From assembly GCF_015209965.1 (NCBI RefSeq), contig NZ_MU158689.1:777628-841627 (forward strand): DNA of 64,000 nt, given 5' to 3'. The notes beneath the pieces are model-generated. The model was not told the origin of the DNA. It made no database searches and saw nothing but the letters and a program-made list of their open reading frames with translations. A program made the position numbers and the translations under genes. Shown piece by piece: positions 23,614-32,900 of the stretch; positions within the stretch are counted from its first letter, which is position 1; the number at the start of each line of letters is the position of its first letter. Origin of the DNA: Sphingobacterium pedocola (lineage in GTDB: Bacteria; Bacteroidota; Bacteroidia; Sphingobacteriales; Sphingobacteriaceae).

Positions 23614-23681
23614 TTTTATTTATTTAAGATGGCCATTGGTTAGAGCTATTCGCAACCAACGGTCGGTTTAATCTTTGGAAT

Positions 23682-23725
23682 AAAGATGAAAGAACAAAGA
23701 TTAAAGACTCCATGTTCTTCATCTT
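23682..23725 (-). other. Hairpin in the rpsJ-fusA gap
   Basis: AAAGATGAAAGAACA (23682-23696) and TGTTCTTCATCTTT (23712-23725) pair with one bulge around a 15-base loop. It has no T-run and may be an RNA processing or stability element between fusA and rpsJ. Confidence 0.45.
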
Positions 23726-23748
23726 TGCTCCTTGATCTTTAATCAATA

Positions 23749-25872
23749 TTATTCTACTGACCCTTTTACTTTTCCTTTTGATTTTGCAATTACTTCTTCT
23801 GCAACATTACGAGGTGCCTCAGCAAAGTGATCGAACTCCATTGTAGAAGTAGCACGACCTGAAGTGATTGTGCGTAATTGCGTTACGTAACCAAACATCT
23901 CAGAAAGGGGTACTAATGCTTTGATTACTTGTACACCGTTACGTGAATCTAAACCTTGCATCTGACCACGACGACGGTTTAAGTCACCCATTACATCGCC
24001 CATGTTTTCTTCTGGTGTTAAAACCTCTATTTTCATAATTGGTTCCATTAAAACAGGAGAACATTTTGGCAATGCTTCACGGTATGCTGAACGAGCAGCT
24101 AATTCAAACGATAATGAATCTGAATCGACAGCGTGGAATGAACCATCAATCAAACGAACTTTCATTCCTGATAATGGGAATCCTGCTAATACACCATTTT
24201 TCATCGAAGTTTCAAATCCTTTTTGAACTGAAGGGATAAATTCTTTTGGAATTTTACCACCAACGATTTCATTTACGAATTGAAGAGGTGATTTACTTAA
24301 ATCATAATCTTCGTCTGCTGGAGAAATAACAACTTTAATGTCCGCAAATTTACCACGACCACCTGATTGTTTTTTGAATACCTCACGGTGTTCTGTAGTT
24401 CCATTGATAGACTCTTTGTATGATACTTGAGGAGCACCTTGGTTAACCTCAACTTTGAACTCACGTTTCAAACGATCGATCAAGATCTCTAAGTGAAGCT
24501 CACCCATACCAGAGATAACTGTTTGACCAGTTTCTTCGTCAGTTTTTACAACGAATGTAGGATCTTCTTCAGCTAATTTACCAAGACCAATACCTAATCT
24601 ATCGATGTCAGCCTGAGTTTTAGGCTCAATCGCTAAACCGATAACTGGTTCGGGGAAGTTCATTGACTCTAACACGATAGGGTGTTTTTCATCACATAAA
24701 GTATCTCCGGTTTTGATGTCTTTGAAACCAACAACAGCACCGATATCACCAGCCTCAATGAATGGGATAGGGTTTTGTTTGTTAGCGTGCATTTGGAAGA
24801 TACGAGAGATACGTTCTTTGTTACCTGAACGCGTGTTCAATACATAAGAACCTGCATCTAACTTACCTGAATAAGCACGGATGAAACACAAACGACCTAC
24901 GAATGGGTCAGTCGCAATTTTGAAACCTAATGCTGCGAAAGGCTCGTTAACATCTGGTTTACGTAATAATTCTGCACCTGTATCAGGATGAGTACCTTTA
25001 ACACCTTCTGAATCCATCGGAGAAGGCAATAATTCCATTACTAAATCCAACATGGTTTGAACACCTTTGTTTTTGAAAGATGAACCACAAACCATAGGAA
25101 CGATAGAGTTATCCAATACTGCCGCACGTAAAGCATTTAAGATTTCGCGCTCAGTTAATGAATTAGGATCTTCAAAGAATTTTTCCATTAAAGACTCATC
25201 ATAACCAGCAACAGCTTCTAATAACCGCTCACGGTAGTCAGCAACCTCTTCCAACATATCTTCTGGAATAGGAACTTCTGTAAAGGTCATACCTTTATCA
25301 TGCTCATTCCAAATGATACCACGGTTATTGATTAGATCAACAACACCTGTGAATGTGTCTTCAGCGCCGATAGGTAATTGTAAAGCTACAGCTTCAGAAC
25401 CTAACATTGATTTAACTTGACCAACAACTTTTAAGAAGTCAGCACCTGAACGGTCCATTTTGTTAACGAAACCGATACGTGGAACTGCATAGTTATCAGC
25501 TAATCTCCAGTTAGTCTCTGATTGAGGCTCAACACCATCAACTGCAGAGAATAAGAATACTAATCCGTCTAATACACGTAATGAACGATTTACCTCTACC
25601 GTGAAATCCACGTGACCTGGAGTATCGATTACGTTTACTTGGTATTTGTTACCACGGTACTGCCAGAAAACTGTAGTAGCAGCAGAAGTAATCGTGATAC
25701 CACGTTCAGCTTCTTGCTCCATCCAGTCCATTGTCGAAGCACCTTCGTGCACTTCACCAATTTTATGATTAACTCCTGAGTAGTAAAGAATACGCTCAGT
25801 TGTAGTTGTTTTACCGGCATCGATGTGCGCAGCGATACCAATATTTCTAGTGAATTTTAAATCTCTTGCCAT
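23749..25872 (-). CDS. fusA: Elongation factor G
   Basis: EF-G drives translocation of tRNA and mRNA on the ribosome using GTP. The 707-residue product begins [20 protein letters not shown], with the G1 loop [19 protein letters not shown]3 DTPGHVDF, G4 NKMD, switch sequence [12 protein letters not shown] and the full domain II-V series ([33 protein letters not shown]). Five extra codons upstream to 25887 are less likely. Its place behind rpsL and rpsG is the standard str operon order, so this is the translational EF-G and not a paralogue. Confidence 0.97.
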   Translation of the reverse strand: MARDLKFTRNIGIAAHIDAGKTTTTERILYYSGVNHKIGEVHEGASTMDWMEQEAERGITITSAATTVFWQYRGNKYQVNVIDTPGHVDFTVEVNRSLRVLDGLVFLFSAVDGVEPQSETNWRLADNYAVPRIGFVNKMDRSGADFLKVVGQVKSMLGSEAVALQLPIGAEDTFTGVVDLINNRGIIWNEHDKGMTFTEVPIPEDMLEEVADYRERLLEAVAGYDESLMEKFFEDPNSLTEREILNALRAAVLDNSIVPMVCGSSFKNKGVQTMLDLVMELLPSPMDSEGVKGTHPDTGAELLRKPDVNEPFAALGFKIATDPFVGRLCFIRAYSGKLDAGSYVLNTRSGNKERISRIFQMHANKQNPIPFIEAGDIGAVVGFKDIKTGDTLCDEKHPIVLESMNFPEPVIGLAIEPKTQADIDRLGIGLGKLAEEDPTFVVKTDEETGQTVISGMGELHLEILIDRLKREFKVEVNQGAPQVSYKESINGTTEHREVFKKQSGGRGKFADIKVVISPADEDYDLSKSPLQFVNEIVGGKIPKEFIPSVQKGFETSMKNGVLAGFPLSGMKVRLIDGSFHAVDSDSLSFELAARSAYREALPKCSPVLMEPIMKIEVLTPEENMGDVMGDLNRRRGQMQGLDSRNGVQVIKALVPLSEMFGYVTQLRTITSGRATSTMEFDHFAEAPRNVAEEVIAKSKGKVKGSVE

Positions 25873-25932
25873 AATATTTTTATGCACTTAGCCTCTTAAG
25901 GCTTCTTTGATTGCAATATTTGTAAAATAAGT

Positions 25933-25980
25933 ACACCGACTCCGATAATGGAAAGAGTTCTACTATCTTAGAGTCGGTGT
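25933..25980 (-). other. Long-loop hairpin between rpsG and fusA
   Basis: ACACCGACTC (25933-25942) and GAGTCGGTGT (25971-25980) are perfect inverted repeats, 10 bp, with a 28-base loop. It lies in the 136-base gap before fusA without a T-run and could be an RNA processing or regulatory site. Confidence 0.5.
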
Positions 25981-26008
25981 AATCATATTTGATTCTTAGT
26001 TTTCAAAA

Positions 26009-26476
26009 TTAGAATCTGAAGTGTGAGAACGCCTTGTTAGCTTCCGCCATTTTATGCGTATCTTCTTTCTTCTTAACAGCAGCACCTTCACCTTTAGAAG
26101 CTGAAATGATTTCTCCTGCTAATTTCTCGAACATTGTTTTTTCACCACGTTTACGTGAGTAAGAAATTAACCATTTCATACCCAAAGCGATTTTACGCTC
26201 AGGACGTACTTCCATAGGAACTTGGAAATTTGCACCTCCAACACGACGAGATTTAACCTCTACAGCGGGCATAACGTTGTTTAAAGCTTTTTTCCAAGTC
26301 TCTAAACCGTTCTCTTGTGTTTTTTGTTCTACTAATTCTACTGCGTTGTAAAAAATTGAATAGGCGATAGATTTTTTACCATCGTACATCATATTGTTTA
26401 CAAAACGTGTTACCTGAGTGTCGTTAAACTTTGGATCAGGTAAAATGATTCTCTTTTTTGGTTTTGATTTTCTCAT
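26009..26476 (-). CDS. rpsG: 30S ribosomal protein S7
   Basis: The 155-residue product matches S7: [31 protein letters not shown], then [24 protein letters not shown] and [16 protein letters not shown], ending [16 protein letters not shown]7 nucleates assembly of the head of the small subunit and can repress its own operon. It lies 19 bases after rpsL. Confidence 0.97.
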   Translation of the reverse strand: MRKSKPKKRIILPDPKFNDTQVTRFVNNMMYDGKKSIAYSIFYNAVELVEQKTQENGLETWKKALNNVMPAVEVKSRRVGGANFQVPMEVRPERKIALGMKWLISYSRKRGEKTMFEKLAGEIISASKGEGAAVKKKEDTHKMAEANKAFSHFRF

Positions 26477-26495
26477 TTTCTTTCCCTCCGTTTAA

Positions 26496-26909
26496 TTATT
26501 TCTTTTTACCTTTTGCTGGAGCTGCAGCTGCTTGCCCTGGTTTAGGACGCTTAGTTCCATATTTTGAACGACGTTGGTTACGGCCTGCTACACCTGATGT
26601 ATCCAATGCACCACGGATGATGTGGTAACGTACACCCGGTAAATCTTTTACACGGCCACCGCGGATCAATACGATCGAGTGTTCTTGTAAATTATGACCT
26701 TCTCCAGGGATGTAAGCGTTGACCTCTTTACCGTTTGTTAAACGTACACGAGCTACTTTACGCATTGCTGAGTTTGGTTTTTTAGGGGTAGTAGTATATA
26801 CACGTGTACATACACCTCTTCGCTGTGGACAACTGTCCAACGCTGGAGACTTACTCTTGTCTACCAGAGCTACTCTACCTTTTCTAACTAATTGTTGAAT
26901 AGTAGGCAT
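26496..26909 (-). CDS. rpsL: 30S ribosomal protein S12
   Basis: S12 lies at the decoding centre. The 137-residue protein has the invariant [22 protein letters not shown] and [17 protein letters not shown] segments. The lysines that are altered in streptomycin resistance (Lys 43 here, and the Lys of RVKDLPG) are both the sensitive form. The C-terminal tail ends in a lysine- and alanine-rich stretch, usual in Bacteroidota. It is the first gene of the str operon and has its promoter 48-55 bases upstream. Confidence 0.97.
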   Translation of the reverse strand: MPTIQQLVRKGRVALVDKSKSPALDSCPQRRGVCTRVYTTTPKKPNSAMRKVARVRLTNGKEVNAYIPGEGHNLQEHSIVLIRGGRVKDLPGVRYHIIRGALDTSGVAGRNQRRSKYGTKRPKPGQAAAAPAKGKKK

Positions 26910-26956
26910 TTACCTGTTCTGTTTTAATTTATGTAAAATTAATTTTTTAAAGTCTG

Positions 26957-26964
26957 CAAAGATA
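26957..26964 (-). promoter_or_regulatory. -7 box of the str operon
   Basis: The reverse strand reads TATCTTTG, an exact TAnnTTTG, giving a start near 26950 and a leader of about 40 bases before rpsL. The upstream box is poor. Confidence 0.5.
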
Positions 26965-27022
26965 TATATAATGTTTTTAAATATAAAGGCTTAAGTGTAA
27001 AATGTTTTAATCTATGACGGTA

Positions 27023-29152
27023 CTAACTAATTAATGTAAAGTCAATTTGTCTTTTTTCTAGGTCCACTTTCTTTACTTCGATTTGAACCTCATCTCCCAG
27101 CTGGTACACCTTCTTTTTACGTTGCCCAATAATCGCATAGTTCTTTTCGTCTAGCGTGTAAAAATCGTCAGTAATGTCACGAAGGCGTACCATCCCTTCA
27201 CATTTATTCTCTGCTATTTCTACATACATGCCCCATTCGGTCACACCGGATACTAATCCTTTATATTCTACGCCGATTTGATCTTGTAGAAACTCGGCTT
27301 GTTTATATTTAATTGAAGCGCGCTCCGCCTCTGCTGCCTTTTTCTCCATCTGCGAAGAGTGTTCTGCCATTTTCTCATAATGCTCGGCATTTACTTTATC
27401 GCCACCATCTAAATAAAATTGAAGCAAGCGGTGTACCATTACGTCAGGATATCTCCGGATAGGAGAAGTGAAATGCGTATAATAGTCGAAGGCAAGGCCG
27501 TAATGAGAAGTGTTCTTGGTCGTATAGATGGCTTTCGCCATAGAGCGCACAGCAAGTGAGGTAAGCAGGTTCTGCTCTTTTGTCCCCTCGATTTTTGTCA
27601 TCAGCACATTGAGGGATTTAGCAGTCTCCTTGTCTGATTTGATATTAAGCTTGTGTCCGAAGCGGAGGGCAAATTGTGAAAAGTTAGCTAATGTGTCTGG
27701 TTTTGGTACATCGTGAAAACGGTATACAAAAGCTAGCTTGTTTTTTCCGCGACCCTGTTTTCCGATGTATTCGGCAACTTTACGGTTAGCCAGGAGCATA
27801 AAATCTTCGATCAGCTTGTGGGCGTCTTTTCTGACCTTTGTATATACGCCCAGTGGTTTTCCGTTTTCATCCAGGTGGAATTTGACTTCTTCGCTTTCGA
27901 AACTAATAGCTCCGTTTTTGAATTTGCGCTCGCGGAGGATATAAGCAAGCTCATTTAGTTTCAATAGTTCTTGGGATAACTGCCCTTCTTTATTCTCTAT
28001 GATTTCCTGAGCTTCTTCATAGCTGAACCGACGGTTCGAATGTATGATCGTGCGGCCAAACCACTGGTCCAGGATATTTGCTTTTTCGTCTATTTCAAAT
28101 ACGGCCGAAAAACACAACTTATCTTCGTCGGGACGTAATGAGCATAAATCATTCGATAGGCGCTCAGGCAGCATCGGGATTACACGGTCGACCAGGTATA
28201 CGGAAGTGGCACGCTCGAAAGCTTCTTTGTCTAGCGCACTATCCGGGATTACATAATGAGAGACATCTGCAATATGAACACCGATTTCGTAATTCCCATT
28301 TTCTAATGTCTGAAACGAAATAGCATCGTCAAAGTCTTTCGCATCCGCAGGGTCAATAGTAAAGGTGAGGGTATTCCTAAAATCACGGCGTTTGGCGATT
28401 TCTTCTTTGGTGATTTCGCCAGAGATGCTATCTGCAGCTGCTTCTACTTCTTTCGGGAAGCTAAGCGGAAAGCCGAAGTCTGCCAAAATCGCATTCATCT
28501 CGGTATTGTTCTCTCCTTTTTTTCCAAGGATGTCCTTTACTTTTCCGATCGGGTTTTTGGCATTCTTCGGCCATTCGATGATAGATACCACTACTTTCTC
28601 TCCGTCTTTCGCTCCGTTGAGATTGTCTAGCGGAATAAAGATATCGTGGTTCATTTTTCGGTCATCAGCCAAAAAGAATGCATAACTTTTAGATATATCG
28701 ATCGTACCAGTGAAATCTGTCTTGGCGCGTTGAATGATTTCGACTACTTCACCCTCTCGTTTCTTGCCCTTGCCACGTTCGTAAACGTGCACCTTTACGA
28801 TGTCATTGTGCAATGCCTGACGGAGTTTTCTTGGAGCTACAAAAATGTCACTTTCCAGCTCGTCATCGGGTACGATATAAGCGGATCCATCGGCTGTCAT
28901 GTCGACCTTTCCGGTAACGTAAACATTGAGCTGTTTTAGCTTAAATTTTCCCCTTTCAGGTTGGGTAAACAGTCCGGATTTTGAAGCGTCGTTGAGGATG
29001 TCTGCAACGGCAACTTTTGAATCGGAATCGGATATGTTTAGTTTTGCAGCAACTTGTTTGTAGTTGAGTTGTTGATTCGCAGACTTCTCAAAAATATCTA
29101 CAATCATCCGTGTTAAAACTTCCTTATAAGGGTTCTCTTTTTTTGATTTCAT
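27023..29152 (-). CDS. rnr: Ribonuclease R
   Basis: RNase R is a processive 3'-5' exoribonuclease that degrades structured RNA. The 709-residue protein shows an N-terminal helix-turn-helix-like part (NYKQVAAKLNISDSDSKVAV), cold-shock domains (GKFKLKQLNVYVTGKVDMTADGSAYIVPDD), the RNB catalytic core with metal-binding Asp residues in TIDPADAKDFDDAIS, the RNB signature HYGLAFDYYTHFTSPIRRYPD and a C-terminal S1 domain (YKGLVSGVTEWGMYVEI). The basic tail of E. coli RNase R is absent. The gene stands alone, 113 bases upstream of rpsL on the same strand. Confidence 0.96.
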   Translation of the reverse strand: MKSKKENPYKEVLTRMIVDIFEKSANQQLNYKQVAAKLNISDSDSKVAVADILNDASKSGLFTQPERGKFKLKQLNVYVTGKVDMTADGSAYIVPDDELESDIFVAPRKLRQALHNDIVKVHVYERGKGKKREGEVVEIIQRAKTDFTGTIDISKSYAFFLADDRKMNHDIFIPLDNLNGAKDGEKVVVSIIEWPKNAKNPIGKVKDILGKKGENNTEMNAILADFGFPLSFPKEVEAAADSISGEITKEEIAKRRDFRNTLTFTIDPADAKDFDDAISFQTLENGNYEIGVHIADVSHYVIPDSALDKEAFERATSVYLVDRVIPMLPERLSNDLCSLRPDEDKLCFSAVFEIDEKANILDQWFGRTIIHSNRRFSYEEAQEIIENKEGQLSQELLKLNELAYILRERKFKNGAISFESEEVKFHLDENGKPLGVYTKVRKDAHKLIEDFMLLANRKVAEYIGKQGRGKNKLAFVYRFHDVPKPDTLANFSQFALRFGHKLNIKSDKETAKSLNVLMTKIEGTKEQNLLTSLAVRSMAKAIYTTKNTSHYGLAFDYYTHFTSPIRRYPDVMVHRLLQFYLDGGDKVNAEHYEKMAEHSSQMEKKAAEAERASIKYKQAEFLQDQIGVEYKGLVSGVTEWGMYVEIAENKCEGMVRLRDITDDFYTLDEKNYAIIGQRKKKVYQLGDEVQIEVKKVDLEKRQIDFTLIS

Positions 29153-29731
29153 TCGTTAACTTTTTAAATGCATCCGTTTCTAAAGTAGGAGGGTGCCGAC
29201 TACTTGATGTATATAACATTTTTACGGAACGCTTGTTTTACGCACTTGCATTAAACATGATGAGCCCACCGCTATCGGTGGGCTGGTGTCCGGCCAGTGA
29301 GTTGAAATTGTTACGGATGAAATATACAAAAAAAATAGCTCGAATGCGTGTTTTTTTTTTGAATGAATTTGCCCGTAATAGATGCGTTTTGTATTTGTTT
29401 ATTTTTTTATTTTATTTAGCTTTATTAATATTCTGATTATAAATGTAATATATGTAAATATTGCTAAAATATTTTTTTGTAGAAGTGCTTCTGTATGCTT
29501 TGGAACGTGTTTGGTCCGGATGTATGGCGTTTCGGAGTATTTTGCTAAATAATTCAATTAAATTTTTTATATCTTTAATTGAATATAATATGTTCTTTTT
29601 TAGTTTTTTATATTTTTTTTTATAAAATTTTAGCGATGTAATATCGTTGTAATTTAGCCATATTTTTTACGTAAAGAATACCTAGAGTAGCCCATTAAAG
29701 GCTTCAACGTAAAATTGGAAAATGACTTGTA
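29153..29731. other. 579-bp gene-free AT-rich region
   Basis: No convincing gene is found here. It holds a perfect hairpin AGCCCACCG-CTAT-CGGTGGGCT (29263-29284) and, further right, an 11-bp perfect inverted repeat ATTCAATTAAA/TTTAATTGAAT (29552-29562 and 29574-29584) with an 11-base spacer. The middle part is almost pure A/T. It must contain the promoter of rnr, but no exact -7 box was found for it. A small RNA cannot be excluded. Confidence 0.6.
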
Positions 29732-30196
29732 TTATTGAACTTCGGACTGACAGTTTTTACATAACCCAACAGCATTGATTGCAATGGAGTGTAAGGAAAA
29801 GTTGGAAGGAAGATTAATCTTTGGCAGAGAAATTTCATTGAGACAATATACACTATTGCATACTGAACATATGAAATGTACATGCTGATCATGGTGGTGA
29901 TGTTCGGTACATTTTGTAGAACAGATGGCGTAAGTAGCCGTGCCATTTAGGTCAAAAATCTTGTGTAAAATTCCTTTCTCTTCGAAGCTTGCAAGAATGC
30001 GATATAGTGTAACCCTGTCAATATCTGCCCCCAATAGTTTCTCTAATTCGGGCTGCGAAATGGCTGCGGTTTTGGTCGATACGATTTCCAAAACACGCAG
30101 TCGAGGCTGTGTCACTTTAAGCTTGTTTGATCTTAACAAGTGATTGAATTCTTCAGTCTTTTTTTTACCAATAATACTGTTATTTTCTGTATCCAT
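29732..30196 (-). CDS. Fur-family transcriptional repressor
   Basis: The 154-residue protein has a winged-helix domain (LKVTQPRLRVLEIVSTKTAAISQPELEKLLGADIDRVTLYRILASFEEKGI) and the metal-binding C-terminal part with HHHHDQHVHFICSVCNSVYCL and a second Cys pair CKNC, the structural zinc site. Members sense iron (Fur), zinc (Zur) or peroxide (PerR); the sequence alone does not decide, and no regulated metal gene lies next to it. The closely spaced histidines and the short tail fit a Zur/Fur-like repressor of the Bacteroidota type. Confidence 0.9.
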   Translation of the reverse strand: MDTENNSIIGKKKTEEFNHLLRSNKLKVTQPRLRVLEIVSTKTAAISQPELEKLLGADIDRVTLYRILASFEEKGILHKIFDLNGTATYAICSTKCTEHHHHDQHVHFICSVCNSVYCLNEISLPKINLPSNFSLHSIAINAVGLCKNCQSEVQ

Positions 30197-30226
30197 ACCG
30201 GTAAAATTACGGAAAAATTAGTGCAT

Positions 30227-30270
30227 AAAAAAACCGCCTTGTATCCAGTACAAAACGGTTTTATTTTTTT
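30227..30270 (-). terminator. Terminator between the aldolase and Fur-family genes
   Basis: AAAACCG (30230-30236) pairs with CGGTTTT (30256-30262), and the inner TTGTA (30239-30243) pairs with TACAA (30249-30253). A-runs on the left and T-runs on the right make it work in both directions; it follows the aldolase gene on the reverse strand. Confidence 0.75.
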
Positions 30271-30284
30271 AAAAAAATGATTTT

Positions 30285-30944
30285 TTATTTGCCCGCCGCT
30301 TTTGCGTGATCTGCCAAAAATTGAGCAAGACCGCTATCTGTTAGCGGGTGTTTTAATAACGATGTAATTACGGATAGCGGACCCGTCATTACATCAGCAC
30401 CGATCTTTGCACAGCCTAATAAATGAGCACTGTGACGTACCGAAGCAGCTAAGATTTGAGTAGAGAATCCGTAATTGTCATAAATCAATCGAATATCTTC
30501 AATCAAACCTAATCCGTCTACCGAAATATCGTCAAGACGGCCAATAAAAGGAGAAACATACGTTGCCCCCGCCTTTGCAGCCAATAAAGCCTGCCCCGCA
30601 GAGAATACAAGTGTGCAGTTAGTCTTGATACCTTTGCTGCTAAAATATTTGATTGCTTTGACACCGTCTTTGATCATAGGTACTTTAACCACGATCTTGC
30701 TATCTAAAGCGGCTAACGCTTCGCCTTCTTTGATCATATCGTCGTATGTCGTGGCGATTACTTCTGCACTTACATCTCCATCAACAATTGCGCAGATCGC
30801 TTTATAATGGTTAATTACGTTCTCGTCGCCGCTGATACCTTCTTTTGCCATTAAACTTGGATTGGTGGTAACTCCATCAAGGACGCCTAGATCCTGCGCT
30901 TCTTTGATTTGAGCCAAATTGGCTGTGTCAATAAAAAATTTCAT
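30285..30944 (-). CDS. fsa: Fructose-6-phosphate aldolase / transaldolase (FSA/TalC type)
   Basis: The 219-residue protein belongs to the short transaldolase subfamily: [36 protein letters not shown], the Schiff-base Lys in [13 protein letters not shown], then [32 protein letters not shown] and [20 protein letters not shown]. Enzymes of this size act either as transaldolase or as fructose-6-phosphate aldolase, and sequence does not fully separate the two. In a Bacteroidota genome the transaldolase role in the pentose phosphate pathway is plausible. A reverse-strand TACCTTTG box at 31046-31053 is a likely promoter. Confidence 0.92.
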   Translation of the reverse strand: MKFFIDTANLAQIKEAQDLGVLDGVTTNPSLMAKEGISGDENVINHYKAICAIVDGDVSAEVIATTYDDMIKEGEALAALDSKIVVKVPMIKDGVKAIKYFSSKGIKTNCTLVFSAGQALLAAKAGATYVSPFIGRLDDISVDGLGLIEDIRLIYDNYGFSTQILAASVRHSAHLLGCAKIGADVMTGPLSVITSLLKHPLTDSGLAQFLADHAKAAGK

Positions 30945-31045
30945 ATGTAAAATAAATTGTTTTTAAGATACTTAAAGATGTATGGTAAAATGTTGAAAAT
31001 CAGTTCTATGAAAGTTGTTAAAACTTTATGTTTTTAAAGCTGTTA

Positions 31046-31053
31046 CAAAGGTA
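31046..31053 (-). promoter_or_regulatory. -7 box of the aldolase gene
   Basis: The reverse strand reads TACCTTTG, an exact TAnnTTTG, giving a leader of about 95 bases. No upstream TTTG box is evident. Confidence 0.4.
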
Positions 31054-31130
31054 GTTATATTCTTTTATAACTATAAAATTTTAGCGCTAAATTAGCCTAT
31101 GTATATAATAAAGAATCGATATCAACATTA

Positions 31131-32363
31131 ATGGAGATTTTTAGATCCTTACAATACCCCAACTTCAGATTGCATACAATTGGTCAGTCACTTTCACTTT
31201 TGGGAACCTGGATGCAACGTATTGCGATTAGTTGGCTCGTCTATAAATTGACAGATTCTATCTTTTTGCTGGGTTTTGTTTCGTTTATATCTTTACTTCC
31301 GTCGCTGGTTTTATCACCTTTTATAGGAAGTTTTGTCGATAAGAGACCTAAATATAAGTTGGTGCTCAACACGCAGATCTTATTAATGATCCAGGCGGGT
31401 TTACTTACTTTGCTTGTTTTTTTTGGTAAGGAGTCTGTAATTTGGCTTAGTGCATTGGGTTTTATGCAAGGCGTGATTAATGCGTTTGATGTTTTGGGCA
31501 GGCAGGCTTTACTCGTGTCTTTAGTTGATGGAAGGAAAGATTTACCGAATGCAATCGCCTTAAATTCGTCGGTGTTTAATGCCGCTAGAATGGTTGGACC
31601 TGCAATCGGCGGTATATTGTTAAGCGCTTACGGCGAATTGGTCTGCTTCTTTATTAATTTTTTGAGTTTTATACCTGTTATTACAACCTTATTGCTCATG
31701 CGTGTCAATGAGGAACCCAACACCAGCCTGAGAGGTACCTCTAACTGGCGAGGACTTGTGGATGGATTTGACTATTTAAAACGATCGCCTCATATTGCCT
31801 CTTTAATTGTTATTATGAGTTTTTCGAGCCTGTTTGTCATCCCTTATACCTCGTTATTGCCTGCCGTAGCAAAAGACCTATTCTTGGGAGACGAAACTAC
31901 ATTCTCTTGGTTCGAGAGTGCAGCTGGTCTTGGTGCGATGATAGGGGCGATAAATATGGCGCGGTTGAAATCTGGAGAGAACCTACGTTACCGCGTGTTA
32001 TTCGCAGCGCTCCTGATGGGAATAGCACTTATTCTTTTGGCTTTTTCACACTTTTTGCCTTCTGCTCTTATCTTTACGGTCTGCGTTTCTTTCGCAATGA
32101 TGATGCAGAACTCAAGCATCAATACGTATATCCAAACGCATGCTATGCCCGCTTACCGCGCACGTATCATGTCTTACTATGTAATGGCATTCCAAGGAGT
32201 CTTCCCTATTGGAAGCTTACTGATAGGTGGCATTGCTGAGATGATGGGGATTAAGGCGACTTTGTATTTGATGGGATCCCTTGGTGTATTGATCTCTATT
32301 GCCTACTATACCTATCTTCGTTTGCATATTCATCGTCGTTTATTTAAGACGCGTACTTCGTGA
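31131..32363 (+). CDS. Major facilitator superfamily transporter (EntS-like)
   Basis: The 410-residue protein has about 12 membrane helices and opens with FRSLQYPNFRLHTIGQSLSLLGTWMQRIAISWLVYKLT, the pattern of the MFS_3/EntS-type exporters. The loop between helices 2 and 3 has the usual acidic/basic motif (GSFVDKRPKYKLVL), and the second half has the RARIMSYYVMAFQGVFPIGSLLIGG segment. Such proteins export siderophores or drugs; the substrate here is unknown. The 3' end overlaps the convergent protease gene by 24 bases. Confidence 0.88.
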   Translation: MEIFRSLQYPNFRLHTIGQSLSLLGTWMQRIAISWLVYKLTDSIFLLGFVSFISLLPSLVLSPFIGSFVDKRPKYKLVLNTQILLMIQAGLLTLLVFFGKESVIWLSALGFMQGVINAFDVLGRQALLVSLVDGRKDLPNAIALNSSVFNAARMVGPAIGGILLSAYGELVCFFINFLSFIPVITTLLLMRVNEEPNTSLRGTSNWRGLVDGFDYLKRSPHIASLIVIMSFSSLFVIPYTSLLPAVAKDLFLGDETTFSWFESAAGLGAMIGAINMARLKSGENLRYRVLFAALLMGIALILLAFSHFLPSALIFTVCVSFAMMMQNSSINTYIQTHAMPAYRARIMSYYVMAFQGVFPIGSLLIGGIAEMMGIKATLYLMGSLGVLISIAYYTYLRLHIHRRLFKTRTS

Positions 32364-32783
32364 TTGTAATCGCAGTGTGTGTCTTTTATAATCAATTACT
32401 GCTCCATACTTCAACAGGATGTCACCGCCCAAAACGCCAATAACAGGAGCAAAATTCATTTGCTCATAGGCATAATTGATAGAGGAGAGGTCAAGCACCG
32501 CCACCTGAAAATTCTTTGTTGACCAGTCATGAATGCGAAATAATGGAAGATCTAGTGTGAAACTTTGCATGTTATTCGTACCTAACCCTGTGGATAATAT
32601 ATTTGTATTTTGGAATTTGCTTTCTTCAATTCCAGCATTTAAAAGCGTAGTCTTATCCAATACCGTTTTCGAGGCTCCGGTGTCGACAACCATTTTAAAA
32701 GGCTTGTCAAAAATCTCTACTTCTATAATGATATGAATGCCATCTCCTTCCAAATTGAGCGCTATTAAGGGTATAATCTGCAT
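32340..32783 (-). CDS. Retropepsin-like aspartyl protease
   Basis: The 147-residue protein has one aspartyl protease fold: the catalytic motif VDTGASKTVLD near residue 34, a flap-like stretch FTLDLPLFRIHDWSTKNFQV and the C-terminal GVLGGDILLKYGAVIDYKRHTLRL, where ILG/VLGGD is the second signature. As a single-lobe protein it should work as a dimer, like viral retropepsins. It has no signal peptide, so it is cytoplasmic. The target is unknown. The 3' end overlaps the MFS gene tail to tail. Confidence 0.82.
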   Translation of the reverse strand: MQIIPLIALNLEGDGIHIIIEVEIFDKPFKMVVDTGASKTVLDKTTLLNAGIEESKFQNTNILSTGLGTNNMQSFTLDLPLFRIHDWSTKNFQVAVLDLSSINYAYEQMNFAPVIGVLGGDILLKYGAVIDYKRHTLRLQSRSTRLK

Positions 32784-32803
32784 TTAAAAAATAATTCTGT
32801 ATT

Positions 32804-32864
32804 GAAAAAACGTAAACAGGTAATGTCGTGTCAATAACGAAAACGTACAGGTTTGTTTGCGTTT
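32804..32864 (-). terminator. Probable terminator of mdh
   Basis: AAACGTAAACA (32808-32818) and TGTTTGCGTTT (32854-32864) pair with one wobble across a 35-base loop. Read on the reverse strand a T-run follows the second arm. Confidence 0.45.
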
Positions 32865-32900
32865 CGGTTTATATGCAATTTTATGTAAGTTCGATTTCTG

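Noticed and set aside
29110..29436. A 108-codon open frame on the forward strand at the end of rnr
   Set aside because: It begins inside rnr on the opposite strand, and its second half is low-complexity AT-rich sequence with no domain or start signal.
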